In this document: in pieces, positions 10,601 through 20,805 of the stretch | Position numbering within the stretch: position 1 is the first letter of the stretch | Layout of the letters: each line of letters starts with the position of its first letter | Assembly (NCBI GenBank): GCA_030142905.1 | Contig: JASJOG010000081.1 | Span: 620,001-684,000, forward strand | DNA: 64,000 nt | Direction: 5' to 3' | Source of the DNA: Heliopora coerulea | Lineage: Eukaryota; Cnidaria; Anthozoa; Scleralcyonacea; Helioporidae | The notes under the pieces: model-generated | What the model was told of the DNA's origin: nothing | The model's database searches: none | Seen by the model: only the letters and a program-made list of their open reading frames with translations | Translations under genes and position numbers: made by a program

Positions 10601-13600
10601 TACAGTAAGATTTTGAAAATAATAAAACTTACAGTAAGAAAATATAGTGTATTTGCACCGTATAATCACTGTTGTTACGTACTGGTGTTCCTGGACTGAC
10701 GTCACGTCAGCTCACGAGATTCCAGCTTTTTTATCACACGGTCAAATGTTGAAAAGTTTCAAAATAGCCAACTTTAGCAGCGAAAAAATCCATGAAAATG
10801 AAATTTTTTTAATACAAGATATACTACAATTTTTATCGGAAGAACTTAAATCTTACAAATATGTAAACTTTCGAAGGTCCGTATAGGCACTTTAAAGAAA
10901 TAGGATGGAGAAGCGAAACTAGAAACGTAGCTAGGTTATATGAATGAGTTCCTATTGCCGGGAGAATAGGTCGAAGTAGTACTTTAGCTTTATGAATCTT
11001 AGGCAGTCCATATAATATACCTGGTTGAGACCCTAGGCCCCCTATCATCTGATGATCACCTGATATTATCATCGCCCCACCCACACATTGACCTCCGAGT
11101 AATATTTCGACCAGTTTGCCGTCTTTCACACTTTTTCCGTTTCAAAGACCGAATTCCTTTATGCGCCTAAGATCCAACACAGGAAAAACACAGGAAATGA
11201 GATCTCTCACCCCTCTTCTTTGTCCAGCATTTTAGCATATAAAAGCAGGGGCTGCGGAACGATATTTTGAGTGGGGGGCTGACAGGGGACGATAGCATGA
11301 TCCCCTGGAAAAATTAAATGCAATATTTCTGAGAAGGGTCGTGAACACTTCTTATTTCACTGATTACTCAGAAATCACAAAACACTGGTTATAGTAACAG
11401 GAACAACTAAAATACTATCAGCTGGTCACTCAAATATCGGATATGTTTATCGGATAATTAAAATCATAAACTAAAATGCGAGTGTGGTTCTCGCTATGTA
11501 GGTAGAACAACTCAACGGTTTAGTGAAAGAATCAAGCAACATGTGCCAAGTGTTATACGAAACAAGACCGTACCATTAAGAAATCAACCGACAAGGCAAT
11601 GTAACTCTGCTCAAGCGATTAATTGTGACTCGGCGGCAATCGGTCGACACTTGTTGTCAAATACATGTGCCAATAACTCTTCAGACTCCAAATTTAGCAT
11701 CCTGGCAAAGTGCTGTTCAGCATTCTTTGTAAAGATTATGGAATCCATGTATATTGGCGTTATTTTGACGTTTAATTCCTCTTACGTGGGTTGACATCAT
11801 TGCCTTGATATCAGGTATAAATATAAGCTGATAACTCATTTCTCAACAGTTAGCAGACGTTTGCACCTGAAGAGTGGTCTGCCGAAATGCATAGTGCTTC
11901 TTTTTAGTATTTACTTTCTCTCTGTGTGTTGGTACCTTTAGTTCTTTTCAGAACTGTCTTGTATAACTATTCACCATGGTTGAGACGTTTTTCAAAGCGA
12001 TACTGAAATATTTAATTTCTTTCCAAAAAAGTCGGGGGCTGAACCGCTCAGTCCCCCCCCCTCCCCCCCCACGGTCCCTGAAAAGAGAAACTGGACACTC
12101 GATTTCTTTCGATGATTTTTCAGTTTTAGCTAGTGGCCGTTCAGAATTTGATACTCTCATTCGAGAAAGTTTGTTAATCGCAAAAAATAAATCTCTCTCT
12201 CAATGTAAACATAAGGTCATTTCCTCTCATCTTATTTGGATTTTTTTTTCTTCTCTTTTCTCCCTCACCTTAATCCCTGTTTTGAAACCTCGTTTATTCT
12301 TCTCTCTTTTTCTCATCTCTATTTTTGTAATCGTGTAGGTTATTTAAGCCGAAAATTTTCATGTAAACAGACACTCTGATGATGTTGCTTGTTAAGTAAC
12401 GAAACGTTGGTTCCTTATTAAAGTATTTCCCAAAGTATCCTGATGTGTTTATTTGCGATATGGGTTTCCTGAAAATTATTATCTTTATTACTAAATTAGA
12501 ACACCATGTTAGGCCAGACCATAATCATTATGCTATCCGACAGTGTATCATGCGATCTTACACCATAGTGTGCGATCCTACACTATTTTATGCTACACTA
12601 TGCTATCCTCCACTATTTTTTTACGATCTTTTGCTATATCAGCTGTTATCCTATGAAATTCTGTGCTTTCCTGGTCAGTCTTGAGTATTTGTGCTGTCTC
12701 TCATGTGCTACACCTTCCTGTCCTGCCTTATCCTAATTCGTCTCGTGGCACTTCAAGTTCTCCTACCACATTCCATACCATCCCGCAACTTAAGCATTCT
12801 TTTCTCCTCTCACGACTGGACAGTGCTGTTCGTTTGTCTTTAACTTAATGATGTCTAGTTTATTTCTATTCTGATTCTTCATCCTACCCTAACATATCAC
12901 GTTGTTCAATCGTTTTCTGTTGTGTTGCGTTCCGTTCCGTTCCGTGGCGGTGCGCTTCGCTCCGGTCAATTCTGTTCTATTTCCTTGTAACTTATTAAGA
13001 CAGGTAGATAGATGAAGAGTGGAATAATAACATAAATAAACTAAGGCGAAGCAATGTCGCCAGACATAATACGATTTAAACCAGCATAATAGATACGATC
13101 TCTACGATGTGATGCATGAGTTGCCATGCAATACAATGCAAGGGAATTCAGCGATACACAGTATTGACTTACCTGTCAAAAAGACACCAGGGAAGACGAA
13201 ATTAACCCAGTAGCTCTGTACCCGACGTTTAATTTTGATTGTGTACGTTACGTCTGGATATGGCTCGGGACAACAAGAATATGTCTGAACATTTTTCTGC
13301 ACTGATGTAGACACCAATTGCCACTCGGGATTTGAAGGAGACTTTGAAATGTCCATGGTGTAGGATTCTGGTTGGACATCGACAGCAAAACCATCGTAGG
13401 TCCATGACCCGATCTTAATTTTACAGGTCTACGTAATTTAACGAATCAAGTTAAGGCTGTAAATGTTATTATTATTTCTATAAAATGTTATTCTTAAATT
13501 AATTTTATATATTAAATAAATAATATATATAATATATGTTACTATATTAAATAGTAATTAATTAATAAAAATTATATTGATAATTAAATCATTATCAGTA

Positions 13601-16600
13601 GTTATATATATTAAATAATTTAATTGTTCAATTACTATTTCTATAAATTGTAATTAATGTTATTAATCATTAAATATTTAATTATTATTTCCCAATAATT
13701 AACAGTCCAAGGTGTTATGAAATAGTATACTGTATGGAAGATTGTTTTGTTTTTTTTTGTTGCTGCCTTAATTTTGATTGGCTATCAACAGATGAATTTA
13801 GACAGAGCAAGATTGGGAACCATTACGCACTGACATATTATCCACTTCCGCCTCCTGCTTCAGCATATGGCACATACCACTGTGTTAACAATCCTCGCAA
13901 TCATGATCATCTTCATCCAATAATTGCTGAGTGGAGTACCTCAGGTGACATATTTTACTTCGGATCCAAACATCAATAAAGCTGCGTACGAGTGACAAAA
14001 GCAAGCTTCTGTTAAACGATCCGCTAGTCTGACTTGATGAAAATTTCTACTAAAAGTGCGTGATTGTATCCAGAATATGTACAGACGCTCTAACCTGTTA
14101 TAATCCGACAATTGACCAAAGTGGACACTTTTAGGATGTCAACACTCAATTTCTGGAAGTATTGACCCTTGCAATCGGCCGTTTTTTCAGCAGTGCCTTA
14201 GTTTGATGTGTTCGTTTGTCTGTACTGCGTTAGTTTCATATAATCTCATACATGCTTCTTCTCTACAGAACTATTCCATTCTGTAATAACAGATGTGATA
14301 AAGCAACATAGTTTAGTAGAATATACTTGAAATTGTTGGAATCCAGTCCACCTAACCGATCTGTTGCGGTTGTTGGTCATCACATCAGTGGTTTCATTTA
14401 TTTATCTAGTTATTTATTTGTTTGTTTATTGTTTATCTATCTATTCTGCAAGCAATCAAGACATTCTCTTTGAGCATACTGTATCTTTTACCTAGTTTAG
14501 CGATAAAAGAGATCTTACCTGAGTATCGTAAGGAAAATCTTTCACATTAACCTGGCAAGATAATTGTATAACAAAGGGAGCCATCCACAAGACATTGCCA
14601 GAATTAGCTACAATAAGTCTAGTGCGAAATTTGTCCAGTCCGCTATCAAGTCGCCGATCAGCCCTAAGAATAGAATTTATTAAGGTAAATGGTTTGTATC
14701 CAAGGGAATCAGTATGTCCAAAATTTCTGAGTAGCACAAATGAAATTAAAAACTTTTCTAGTTACTCATTACTCTCATTTGAGTAATTCATTAGATGAAT
14801 CACATCTCTGGTATCTTAATTTGCATATCGTGATCACATATATAGCCTGTAAATAGTTTGTTAGTTTTATATTGTACTGAAGTTGGCATAAGTTTACCGA
14901 AACATGTTTACTTTGAAAAACTTTGTCTTTTTCCTGAAGTGTTGAATCAATATGTATTCATGATGGCATATCGTCGAGGTTAGCGTATGTCTTGAGAAAG
15001 ACTATAGATCAGTGACATCTCGACAACTTCATCAGTGGTCATCTTCAGAGTCGAAACCTCGGTCACCAACAGTTTTTCGTTTATTAAATTTCAAATTGAC
15101 ATTATGATAAAAAGGTAAGAAGATGAAAATTTGGTAAACTAAAAGTAGGAGTAATTTATGTTCAATAATTAATAGTTACAAACTGTACGGTAAAGATTAA
15201 CATAATAAAGGCGTTCATAACAACTCACTTCCAACAATAAGACGATGCTAAATTTTTCAAGAGCTAGTATTACTCAGCAGGCATACTCACAACATAATTC
15301 GTGTTCTGTCTAGTCTTTTTACTATCCTTAGTAGAAATCATGAAGTCAAAATGTTACTACGCAATACTTAAGACCTACTCGTTGTAGATTTTAAGATCCG
15401 GCACCCACAATTTATCAGGACTGATGTGCACTGATTCAACCGAGGAAAATTTTGAAGGTTGCCAAGTTAGTCGGGGATCATTCCATTTCTGAATAAAGAA
15501 AATTAAAGATAGAGGTAAAAGGCACACAACAAGATTCTACATAATACTGATGAATCAGTTGCTGACAAGAAGTTTTCCCTGTTCTAAATAGTGGGTGGTG
15601 AATTTCACGGTTCGGTCCTTGGGGGATAGTTTTTAGTGTCTTGGTAATTCACGGAAAGTTTATCAGGGAGCACATGTAACAGCTCAGTCGTGTTCTCTAA
15701 ACGTCTCTTGTAATATGACTTGAGGAAGGGAAGAAAGTCAAGATGGATATGCGTTATTCTCACGTTTCATGCATAGAGATCTATTGCTAATCCTAACCTT
15801 AAAACTAATGTTAACTCTTCAACTGTACTGCACCTAAGTTGGCGGTGCTTAACACCGGACCAAGACATTTGGTCCACAAAACGTCTGGTTTAAATTGTTG
15901 TAAATTGTTCTTGATATGCATTACATCAAATCAATCGATATAATTCTGTCATTAAACATCACTGAATATTATTGAAAATACCACAGGTACTTTGTGTGCG
16001 ACGTGTTTAGCGATATCTGAAGATTATTGAAATTAACAATTGGTTTTAGAAGGAACGGAAGACTTAAAACATTCGATGGGACTTGATGATGCAACCTCGT
16101 TCAGTTTCTAAATTGTCTTTTTCAGAGTTCGGTTTTATCAAACGCTCTTTTTAAGAATGAGAGTTACGATTCCGTTAGTTTTTTTAAAATTGACTCATGT
16201 AACTGTTTCGTTTATGTGAGAAATTGTATCAAAAAGTAAAATTAGGAAAACATTGCGGGAAAATATAAGGAAAAATATTAAGTTCTTAAGGATTATCAAC
16301 TATTCGCCCTTACCAAAACGAGTAGGGGACTGATACTAGTATCGCTTGCGTTCATGGGACGTTTGGAGCGACAGTTGTAATATGTAATTAGTTACATATT
16401 TATATTCTTTTTCTATGATTTTTAGGACACTACTGTAAAACACCTTTGGGTGATTTTAGATTTCCCTAATAAAAGATTATTACCATACATGTTGATAGGG
16501 GGCTCCTCTTATTACGTCAGCTGAATACAGCTACCAGAATACTTTGTGATTTTGTGATTTTCATGCAAACATTGAATTCCCAAAGCAAATGGAAAGACAA

Positions 16601-17783
16601 CTGCTCCGATTAACATTACAAACAAGATTTGGAAAAGCATTCTGGTAGTTATATTCAGCGAATGTATGGCAGAAACCGGCTATTTCAAATGTCAAACGAT
16701 CCCAGGAACGCTTGCTAAACTACTTCATCACCACTCCTCCACTCGTTTTGGTAAGGGCGAATGCTATAACCTAGAGCAGGTTTTCCTCCCAATCACTCAC
16801 AAAGTAAAAGCATCATAATAAAATGCAAAATTCACAATCGAAGTTATGGGACATGGACAAAACGTGTAAATAAGAAATACTTGTTAAAAGAAATGCGTTA
16901 ATTTCTGATTGCTAAATCATTGGGTAATTTTTTTTCTTTTTTACCTGACGAATCCATAGACTTAAGGTAAGGATCTGGTTTCTGTCATCCTAAATGCAAA
17001 GTAACATCGTCATTGATTGGGCCAAAATTAAATCGAAATCGATGATCAAGTACAAAAAGAATTACCATGTTTTTAATATGGTTCAGTGATATTCCAATGG
17101 TTACAGTGACGTTATCTTTAAAATCCAAAACAGGTCTTGCTTCTTTCCGGTATTCTTTTAGCAACACACTTTCGAGACGAACCTTTGCTTCATAGGTACT
17201 TTCAGCTGAGGGACAATTTCATAGAACGATTAGACGCATATAGATAAAACGCAAGCCAAGAGGCGGGTGCGGACTGCGCCTCCTTTACAGACCGTTCACC
17301 CTCTCTACTCAATGCAGACCACCCAGAAAACAACAACTCATAGATTTACAGACAGTTAAGCCTATGGTTTTATCTCATTGTCTTGGGACTTCTTCGCAGC
17401 ATCGAAATAAGATGTTAACTCACGTCGCATAAATACCTGCGTCAACGCCAAATATCATCCACGCACTGAGCTAATTTATAAATTTAGATCCTGATTAACA
17501 ATAAAGACGAGTTAAAGTTAATTATAAGCCTATTATCCAAAAAGAGACAACCTCGTGCTTATTAAAAGTCTTTCTCCAAGAGATCCTCAACAGTCAGTAC
17601 TAATAGTAGAATGAAATATTAAAATTCTTCTTGTCGTGTATATCTTAGGTATAATAGACGTTTCTTTCTTTCATAACTTATTAATATTAAAAGACATTGT
17701 CCATAACTAGATTATCTACCTTGTAACATCTGAACAGCTAGTGGAATAAGAAAACAGAGCATCAGAATTCGTGGAAACGTCAT
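3850..17783 (-). CDS. Receptor gene A: nicotinic acetylcholine receptor-like alpha-type subunit
   Basis: Plasma-membrane pentameric ligand-gated channel subunit. Coding exons in transcript order are 17720-17783, 17066-17205, 16945-16989, 15379-15488, 14519-14663, 13173-13428, 7509-7681 and 3850-4611. All have GT/AG borders and compatible phases (1,0,0,2,0,1,0), giving 564 residues. Exon 1 is an ATG plus signal peptide (MTFPRILMLCFLIPLAVQ). Loop D has its Trp (LSLWIRQ), loop A is WVPDLKIYN, the Cys loop is 13 residues (CQVNVKDFPYDTQTC), loop B is GSWTYDG and loop C has the vicinal pair YSCCPEPYPD. M1 has the family proline (NFVFPGVFLT). M2 is preceded by GER, whose Glu is typical of cation channels. 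M4 is in the last exon. An NVT glycosylation site lies in exon 2. Odd points: Cys, Val and Lys at M2 2', 9' and 16', and a 5.5-kb intron full of transposon remnants. Ligand is unproven, so a non-cholinergic role is possible. Confidence 0.88.
5058..5183. repeat. Small foldback repeat in gene A last intron
   Basis: Two 53-bp arms (5058-5110 and 5131-5183) are imperfect reverse complements separated by 20 bp. The best-matched part reads GGTTAAAAATCTTTAAAATA against its mirror. It looks like a small MITE or hairpin. No clear target duplication was found. Confidence 0.75.
5612..5738. repeat. ATT/ATC microsatellite with embedded conserved core
   Basis: ATT and ATC trinucleotide runs flank a non-repetitive core of about 47 bp (about 5629-5675) containing CTAAGGACGGTGGCAGGGGT. 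An inverted relative of the same core sits in another trinucleotide array at 57580-57630, so core plus array is probably one repeat family. Confidence 0.65.
6453..6532 (-). repeat. tRNA-like SINE head, minus copy
   Basis: The minus strand carries a polymerase III A box (TAGTTCAATGG) and B box (GGTTCGATTC) in the right order, with near-complementary ends GAGTC and GACTC. The acceptor stem is imperfect, and an inverted copy with shared non-tRNA flanks lies 180 bp away. A SINE is therefore more likely than a working tRNA gene. Confidence 0.7.
6711..6789 (+). repeat. tRNA-like SINE head, plus copy
   Basis: This is the inverted partner of the 6453-6532 copy. The A box region reads TGGCTCAATGG and the B box GGTTCGAGTCC. 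It has diverged from its partner at scattered positions, so the pair is not brand new. Confidence 0.7.
6990..7150 (-). mobile_element. MITE copy 1
   Basis: Reverse-complement relative of 16499-16680, about 80% alike by eye over 150 bp. Both ends carry inverted versions of CTGAATACA-CTACCAGAATAC, followed outward by TTACGTCA and a GC-rich tip near GGCCGGTCCCC. It is non-coding and non-autonomous; the superfamily is unknown. Confidence 0.7.
7509..7681 (-). CDS. Gene A pore exon (end of M1, M2, start of M3)
   Basis: A 173-nt exon between TTTGTAG and GTAAGT. It encodes ITTMAFITPPSDIGER, then M2 (VCLVLTSLVSMFVFLKMVAE), then the start of M3 (PLLSSYFIMLSFE). The GER motif supports cation selectivity. 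The usual 9' leucine is valine, 2' is cysteine and 16' is lysine, unlike the equivalent exons of genes B and C. The frame is open, so this is not evident decay. Confidence 0.9.
7911..8431. mobile_element. Truncated Penelope-like element with inverted ends
   Basis: Inverted arms of about 125 bp (7909-8032 and 8272-8396) enclose a stub of Penelope GIY-YIG endonuclease. Identical 12-bp direct repeats AATCCTGATCTT at 7899-7910 and 8432-8443 look like a target-site duplication, which would set the insertion limits. Each arm includes a hairpin followed by GAAAGCTC, resembling the ribozyme region of such elements. It is far too short to be autonomous. Confidence 0.75.
8095..8253 (+). pseudogene. Penelope GIY-YIG endonuclease, C-terminal stub
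   Basis: The frame reads FRIRKTLESWHTAATKDAEN then AKPLAKQCTIL, closely matching the end of the longer endonuclease fragment at 21450-21776 (YRTRKTLESWHTALIANSDN). The catalytic GIY-YIG half is absent, so this is a dead 3' piece. Confidence 0.7.
8505..8640. repeat. Degenerate TATCC-type pentamer tract, left part
   Basis: Loose repeats such as TATCCTATCCTATC and ATCGCATCCTATTCC. Similar degenerate sequence resumes at 12520 beyond the big palindrome, suggesting that the palindrome interrupted one older array. Confidence 0.45.
8797..8825 (-). ncRNA. Hammerhead-ribozyme-like core, left arm
   Basis: The minus strand reads CTGATGA, then GTTGCTT-GTT-AAGTAAC (a 7-bp stem with one G-T pair), then GAAAC. 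This matches the catalytic core order CUGANGA, stem II, GAAA. I could not define stem III or the cleavage site, so activity is unproven. Penelope-like elements are known to carry such ribozymes. Confidence 0.5.
9406..9735 (-). pseudogene. Penelope GIY-YIG endonuclease fragment, left arm
   Basis: The minus frame reads KLKCECGSRYVGRTTQRF then SERIKQHVPSVIRNKT, a typical start of a Penelope-type GIY-YIG domain (Cys pair, YVGRT, Arg, KxH). It continues through a Ser/Asn-rich stretch to a stop at 9406. No linked, co-oriented reverse transcriptase precedes it, so it is a fragment. Confidence 0.75.
10071..10367 (+). pseudogene. Penelope reverse transcriptase fragment, left arm
   Basis: Contains SQPGILYGLPKIHKAKV then LLRPILPAIGTHSYNLATFL, the conserved finger motif (GLPKIHK, RPI) of Penelope-like reverse transcriptases. 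The catalytic YxDD region is missing. Sequence unlike reverse transcriptase follows, so the fragment is cut short near 10310. It points opposite to the endonuclease of the same arm. Confidence 0.75.
10314..10886. other. Mirror pair of a 79-codon open frame at the palindrome centre
   Basis: The same open frame occurs at 10314-10553 (minus) and 10647-10886 (plus), translated without differences. It begins at a non-ATG codon or internally and shows no recognised domain. It lies in the hairpin apex, next to ACGTCACGTCAG-type sequence. It is probably non-coding element sequence. Confidence 0.3.
10833..11129 (-). pseudogene. Penelope reverse transcriptase fragment, right arm
   Basis: Mirror copy of the fragment at 10071-10367 with an identical translation, including GLPKIHKAKV and LRPILPAIGT. 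Identity at the protein level indicates a recent duplication or homogenised arms. Confidence 0.75.
11465..11797 (+). pseudogene. Penelope GIY-YIG endonuclease fragment, right arm
   Basis: Mirror copy of 9406-9735 carrying CECGSRYVGRTTQRF and the same stop. Downstream on the same strand comes a ribozyme-like core (12376), the expected order of endonuclease then terminal repeat for a Penelope 3' end. Confidence 0.75.
12376..12404 (+). ncRNA. Hammerhead-ribozyme-like core, right arm
   Basis: CTGATGA at 12376-12382, a stem-loop at 12384-12400 (GTTGCTT/AAGTAAC), then GAAA at 12401-12404 followed by CGTTGG. It is identical to the left-arm copy, so the palindrome carries two outward-facing cores. 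The cleavage half was not identified. Confidence 0.5.
12520..12990. repeat. Degenerate pyrimidine-rich pentamer tract, right part
   Basis: Loose repeats such as GCGATCCTACACTAT, TGCTATCCTCCACTA and GTTCCGTTCCGTTCC grade into one another. Similar in style to 8505-8640. Small open frames here (12445-12848) are compositional and not supported as genes. Confidence 0.45.
15018..15048 (-). ncRNA. Decayed hammerhead-like motif in gene A intron
   Basis: The minus strand has CTGAAGA, a hairpin GACCAC...GTTGTC with one mismatch, then GAGA where GAAA is required. It resembles the terminal ribozyme of another Penelope family, with the catalytic A-run mutated. Probably an inactive relic. Confidence 0.3.
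16301..16763. mobile_element. DNA-transposon-like element with inverted ends
   Basis: The ends read TTCGCCCTTACCAAAACGAG (16303 on) and the mirrored CTCGTTTTGGTAAGGGCGAA (to 16761). Similarity continues inward for about 75 bp (GCTTGCGTTC-TGGGA). There is no coding capacity. A second MITE (16499-16680) lies inside it, so it is a nested insertion. No clear target duplication. Confidence 0.7.
16499..16680 (+). mobile_element. MITE copy 2 (nested)
   Basis: Terminal inverted sequence CTGAATACAGCTACCAGAAT near 16520 and ATTCTGGTAGTTATATTCAG near 16658. The internal part (ATTGAATTCCCAAAGC, ACATTACAAACAAGATTT) matches copy 1 at 6990-7150 on the other strand. It sits inside the element 16301-16763. 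Confidence 0.7.
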
Positions 17784-17869
17784 TCGTAGCTTCCTCTACA
17801 AACTCGTCGAATTAGTCTCCAGATAGTAAGCTTCTCTAGATAGCTGGAGAAAGTCAAATATAGTATATG

Positions 17870-18010
17870 TATCCATACATACATACATACACCCATACAT
17901 ACAAACATAAATACATACAAACATAAATACATACATACATGCATAAGTACATACATACATGCATAAGTACATACACACACACACACACACACATACGTAC
18001 GTACGTATGT
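17870..18010. repeat. CATA / CA / GTAC microsatellite
   Basis: Tandem CATA, ACATAAAT, CA and GTAC units in the 5' flank of gene A, about 90 bp upstream of its start codon. The open frames across it are low-complexity Tyr/Val/Cys runs and are not genes. Confidence 0.85.
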
Positions 18011-20805
18011 ACATATATTACAAACCATGTTGTCATATACACACATGAGGTGAAGGTGGTGATGGAGAGTATCCTCATATTCATTGAAGGTAATAAGATT
18101 CGATTATCTGAATAAACAAGCACTATTACAACTTGTTGTCTTTTGGAATACACATTTTCTTTGTTCTTCTGGAGTTGCTGAAACACCTTTGAATTGGAAA
18201 AAGTCGTAATTGCCATGTGTGTATTAACATCACGATTTCTTATTTTCACAAACTTTCAATCGTATTTCTAGAATTAAAAAGAAACCTGGATAACATTTTC
18301 TGTTTATTTTATGTATCCCATATAGAAATTCCGTACACCAGATTTCACATGGGAAATCGGAATATGCGCAATTGTTTCACACGTAAACACATGACCACTT
18401 ATGAATCATACGCCAACCACATGTGTAAAACATTTAAAATTTAATATTTGAAATTTGAACTAGCGAAAAATGTCCACAAGCGATATTGAAACATATCATG
18501 TAATCTTTCCATGCGTCATCCCATGAAATCACAAGTTTGAAGTCTTGCTGAATTTTCGTAAGGGAGGTTTCCAGTAAGGTGTTAGTTACAGCTCGGTGTA
18601 CACTTTCTACGTTTTTGCTTTACGAACCTTGCATTGATTTAAAACTTGGAATCGTTATCGCAACAGTAACTTTTGTAAGGTTACGGTCTCACTAAAGAGA
18701 AAAATGTAAAATCATGGAGCAGATTTTATTTATACCAAGTTAAAATCTGATTCATTTTGCATGCCAAAACATTCTATTTTGTATTCAGAGGAATGGCGAC
18801 AATAAGATTAACTTCACAAATGGGGTATTTCCATGCTGACCTGTCTCCATGCACCTTGGCATTGATGAGTGCTGTTACGATGAGGTTAACATAATTCACT
18901 GCACGCATGAAACCCATTCCGAGTTTTGAACTATTGCTATTACTTTATATAAATGAATACTTTCTAGTTTAGAAAATTTACTATTTCCCCTGCGTAGTCT
19001 TATGCTAAGGCAGTCTTAAGATCTAATCTTTGTTGGAAATTGAAGACAACAAATTCAGCTGTTCATTTTTTGTCTCGTTAGCTGTATGTGGTCGTTACGT
19101 TTCTGGCAATGATTAAGACTTTATGCCGTGGGTATAACTCTAGCACTTTATCTTCACAAAAGTTTTTGGGTTTTTTTTAAAATTTGTTAAGCTTTTAAAA
19201 AACTTGAAACGTTTGGACTTTATATTTTTATAAGGGTTCTTCTCAGAGCAAGAACATGCCTTTTGAGCAGTTTGTATTAAGCCCTGCATTGATATCTGAT
19301 AAAATGGCGTTTACGAGTTTATCTTTAACAGTGAAGAAACCTGTAAGACGTTAATGCCTGAGTTCGGTTTAATAATAAATCACAACACCAACATCAAATA
19401 TCCACCTGTATTGATAAAGAAATGTTTGCATGCTTTCCTCCTATTCACACAACAAGAATTAACAACAGTCATGTAGCGAATAAGAATTACAAGTTTGAAC
19501 TCTCACCTGATATATTAAAATGAAAGTTATCGACGACAGAAAACGGATAATCTTGAGTGTTCTGATGTATTTCTCAATACTGCAGGTAAAGATTGTCGCA
19601 AACTGTGCGTACAGGAGATATGCGACGAACAAATTAAATAGACAAGACTTAATCGTGTAAGCTGCCGGTCCGATTCTTTAACAATTTTGTTTGAATATAT
19701 CAGGATTTGTGTGTCGCCAAGAAAGCGCAATTTGATGCAAACATGCTGCGAAGTTAACAAATTATCAATTAGCGACGTTGAATGGTATGTATTGTTATTC
19801 GCGTTGTATGTACATGTGTGTGGTTTTTATAAGTCCCTATTCTATAAAATCAAAAAAGTACTTCAAGCAAGGTGATTTGTCTTGCGAATTTTCCAAAACG
19901 ACAGCCAAGAAGATATTCACAAAAGGTTGAGAAACATCATATGAACAACGGAGCAGCTACGACAATTGAATAATAATTTAATCGAACAATTTGCCCATTT
20001 GTGCAATAATCCAATTATACGCACACTTTGTTTAGCTAATCAATACTATGTCAAACTTTATTAACAGCGACAAAGTGGTTTGTTAAGCAATTTTTGTTAT
20101 TCTGTCAATGCAAAACATCAAATGGTTAAAGTGAACATTTTTTACTTTATTAGTTAACCGATAGTTTCGGCCAAAATTAATTCTTTTTAACTTCTATGAT
20201 GCCGCTCTTTGAATGTCGTCAGAAATTGTAGCACGACACACAAACTTCAATAAGCAGAAATTAAACTCTAGCTTTCTGGAATGGTTAATATCTAACTGAA
20301 TATTTTTTTGCTCTTTGCCTCAAATAAAGTACTTTTAATTGACCTTCGCTGTCACGTTAAAATTAGGCTGCTTCGTTGAGGTGTAAATGATGATACTGGT
20401 TAATTAGATGCGTCGGCAGATTTAAATATCTTTTCTTCGTTTCTTTTGGTATTCTAGTGTACATAATACGTTTTACCGAACATATTGTTCTGTCAAGAGA
20501 TTTTTCAAAGGAAGCGTCGGATCAATATCGAAAAAGTTATATATGATCATCATAAGAACAGCTAAGCCTATGAAATAGCAATTCATGAGAACAACTAGCT
20601 TATTTTTGTTTGAAAGGAACTAGTTTGGCTAACCATCATTAAACAAACGTCCCAGATATTTGACAAGCAAGACAAGCAATACAATCTTTCACTCGTTTGG
20701 AATTGGGGGAGTGGTTCAGGAGTTGAATTAAAGAAAACATCATATCAAAAACGCCAACTCTTTGCAGAATTACAAACTATAGAAGCCTTACGATATGACG
20801 ATTAC

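Larger units (their letters stand above)
8696..12493. repeat. 3.8-kb near-perfect palindrome built from Penelope-like fragments
   Basis: The arms 8696-10588 and 10612-12493 are reverse complements along their whole length around a 23-bp spacer (10589-10611). The spacer itself contains CTTACAGTAAG. Open frames recur identically in mirror position (10314-10553 with 10647-10886, 10071-10367 with 10833-11129, 9406-9657 with 11543-11794). Visible differences are few: a 12-bp segment near the outer end, a G-run length and isolated substitutions. Within each arm the endonuclease fragment points outward and the reverse transcriptase fragment points inward. No clean target duplication was seen. The unit lies in the long intron of gene A. 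Confidence 0.92.

Noticed and set aside
11976..12338. 120-codon frame with a proline run in the palindrome
   Set aside because: The proline run comes from a C-tract, and the frame crosses the terminal repeat of a Penelope fragment.
8696..12493. Palindrome as a pure assembly artefact
   Set aside because: The arms differ by a 12-bp segment, a homopolymer length and single bases, which an exact fold-back copy would not show. It cannot be fully excluded without reads.
17780..18249. Three overlapping minus-strand open frames rich in Tyr, Val and Cys
   Set aside because: They translate the CATA/CA microsatellite. Only the ATG exon of gene A (17720-17783) in this stretch is supported.
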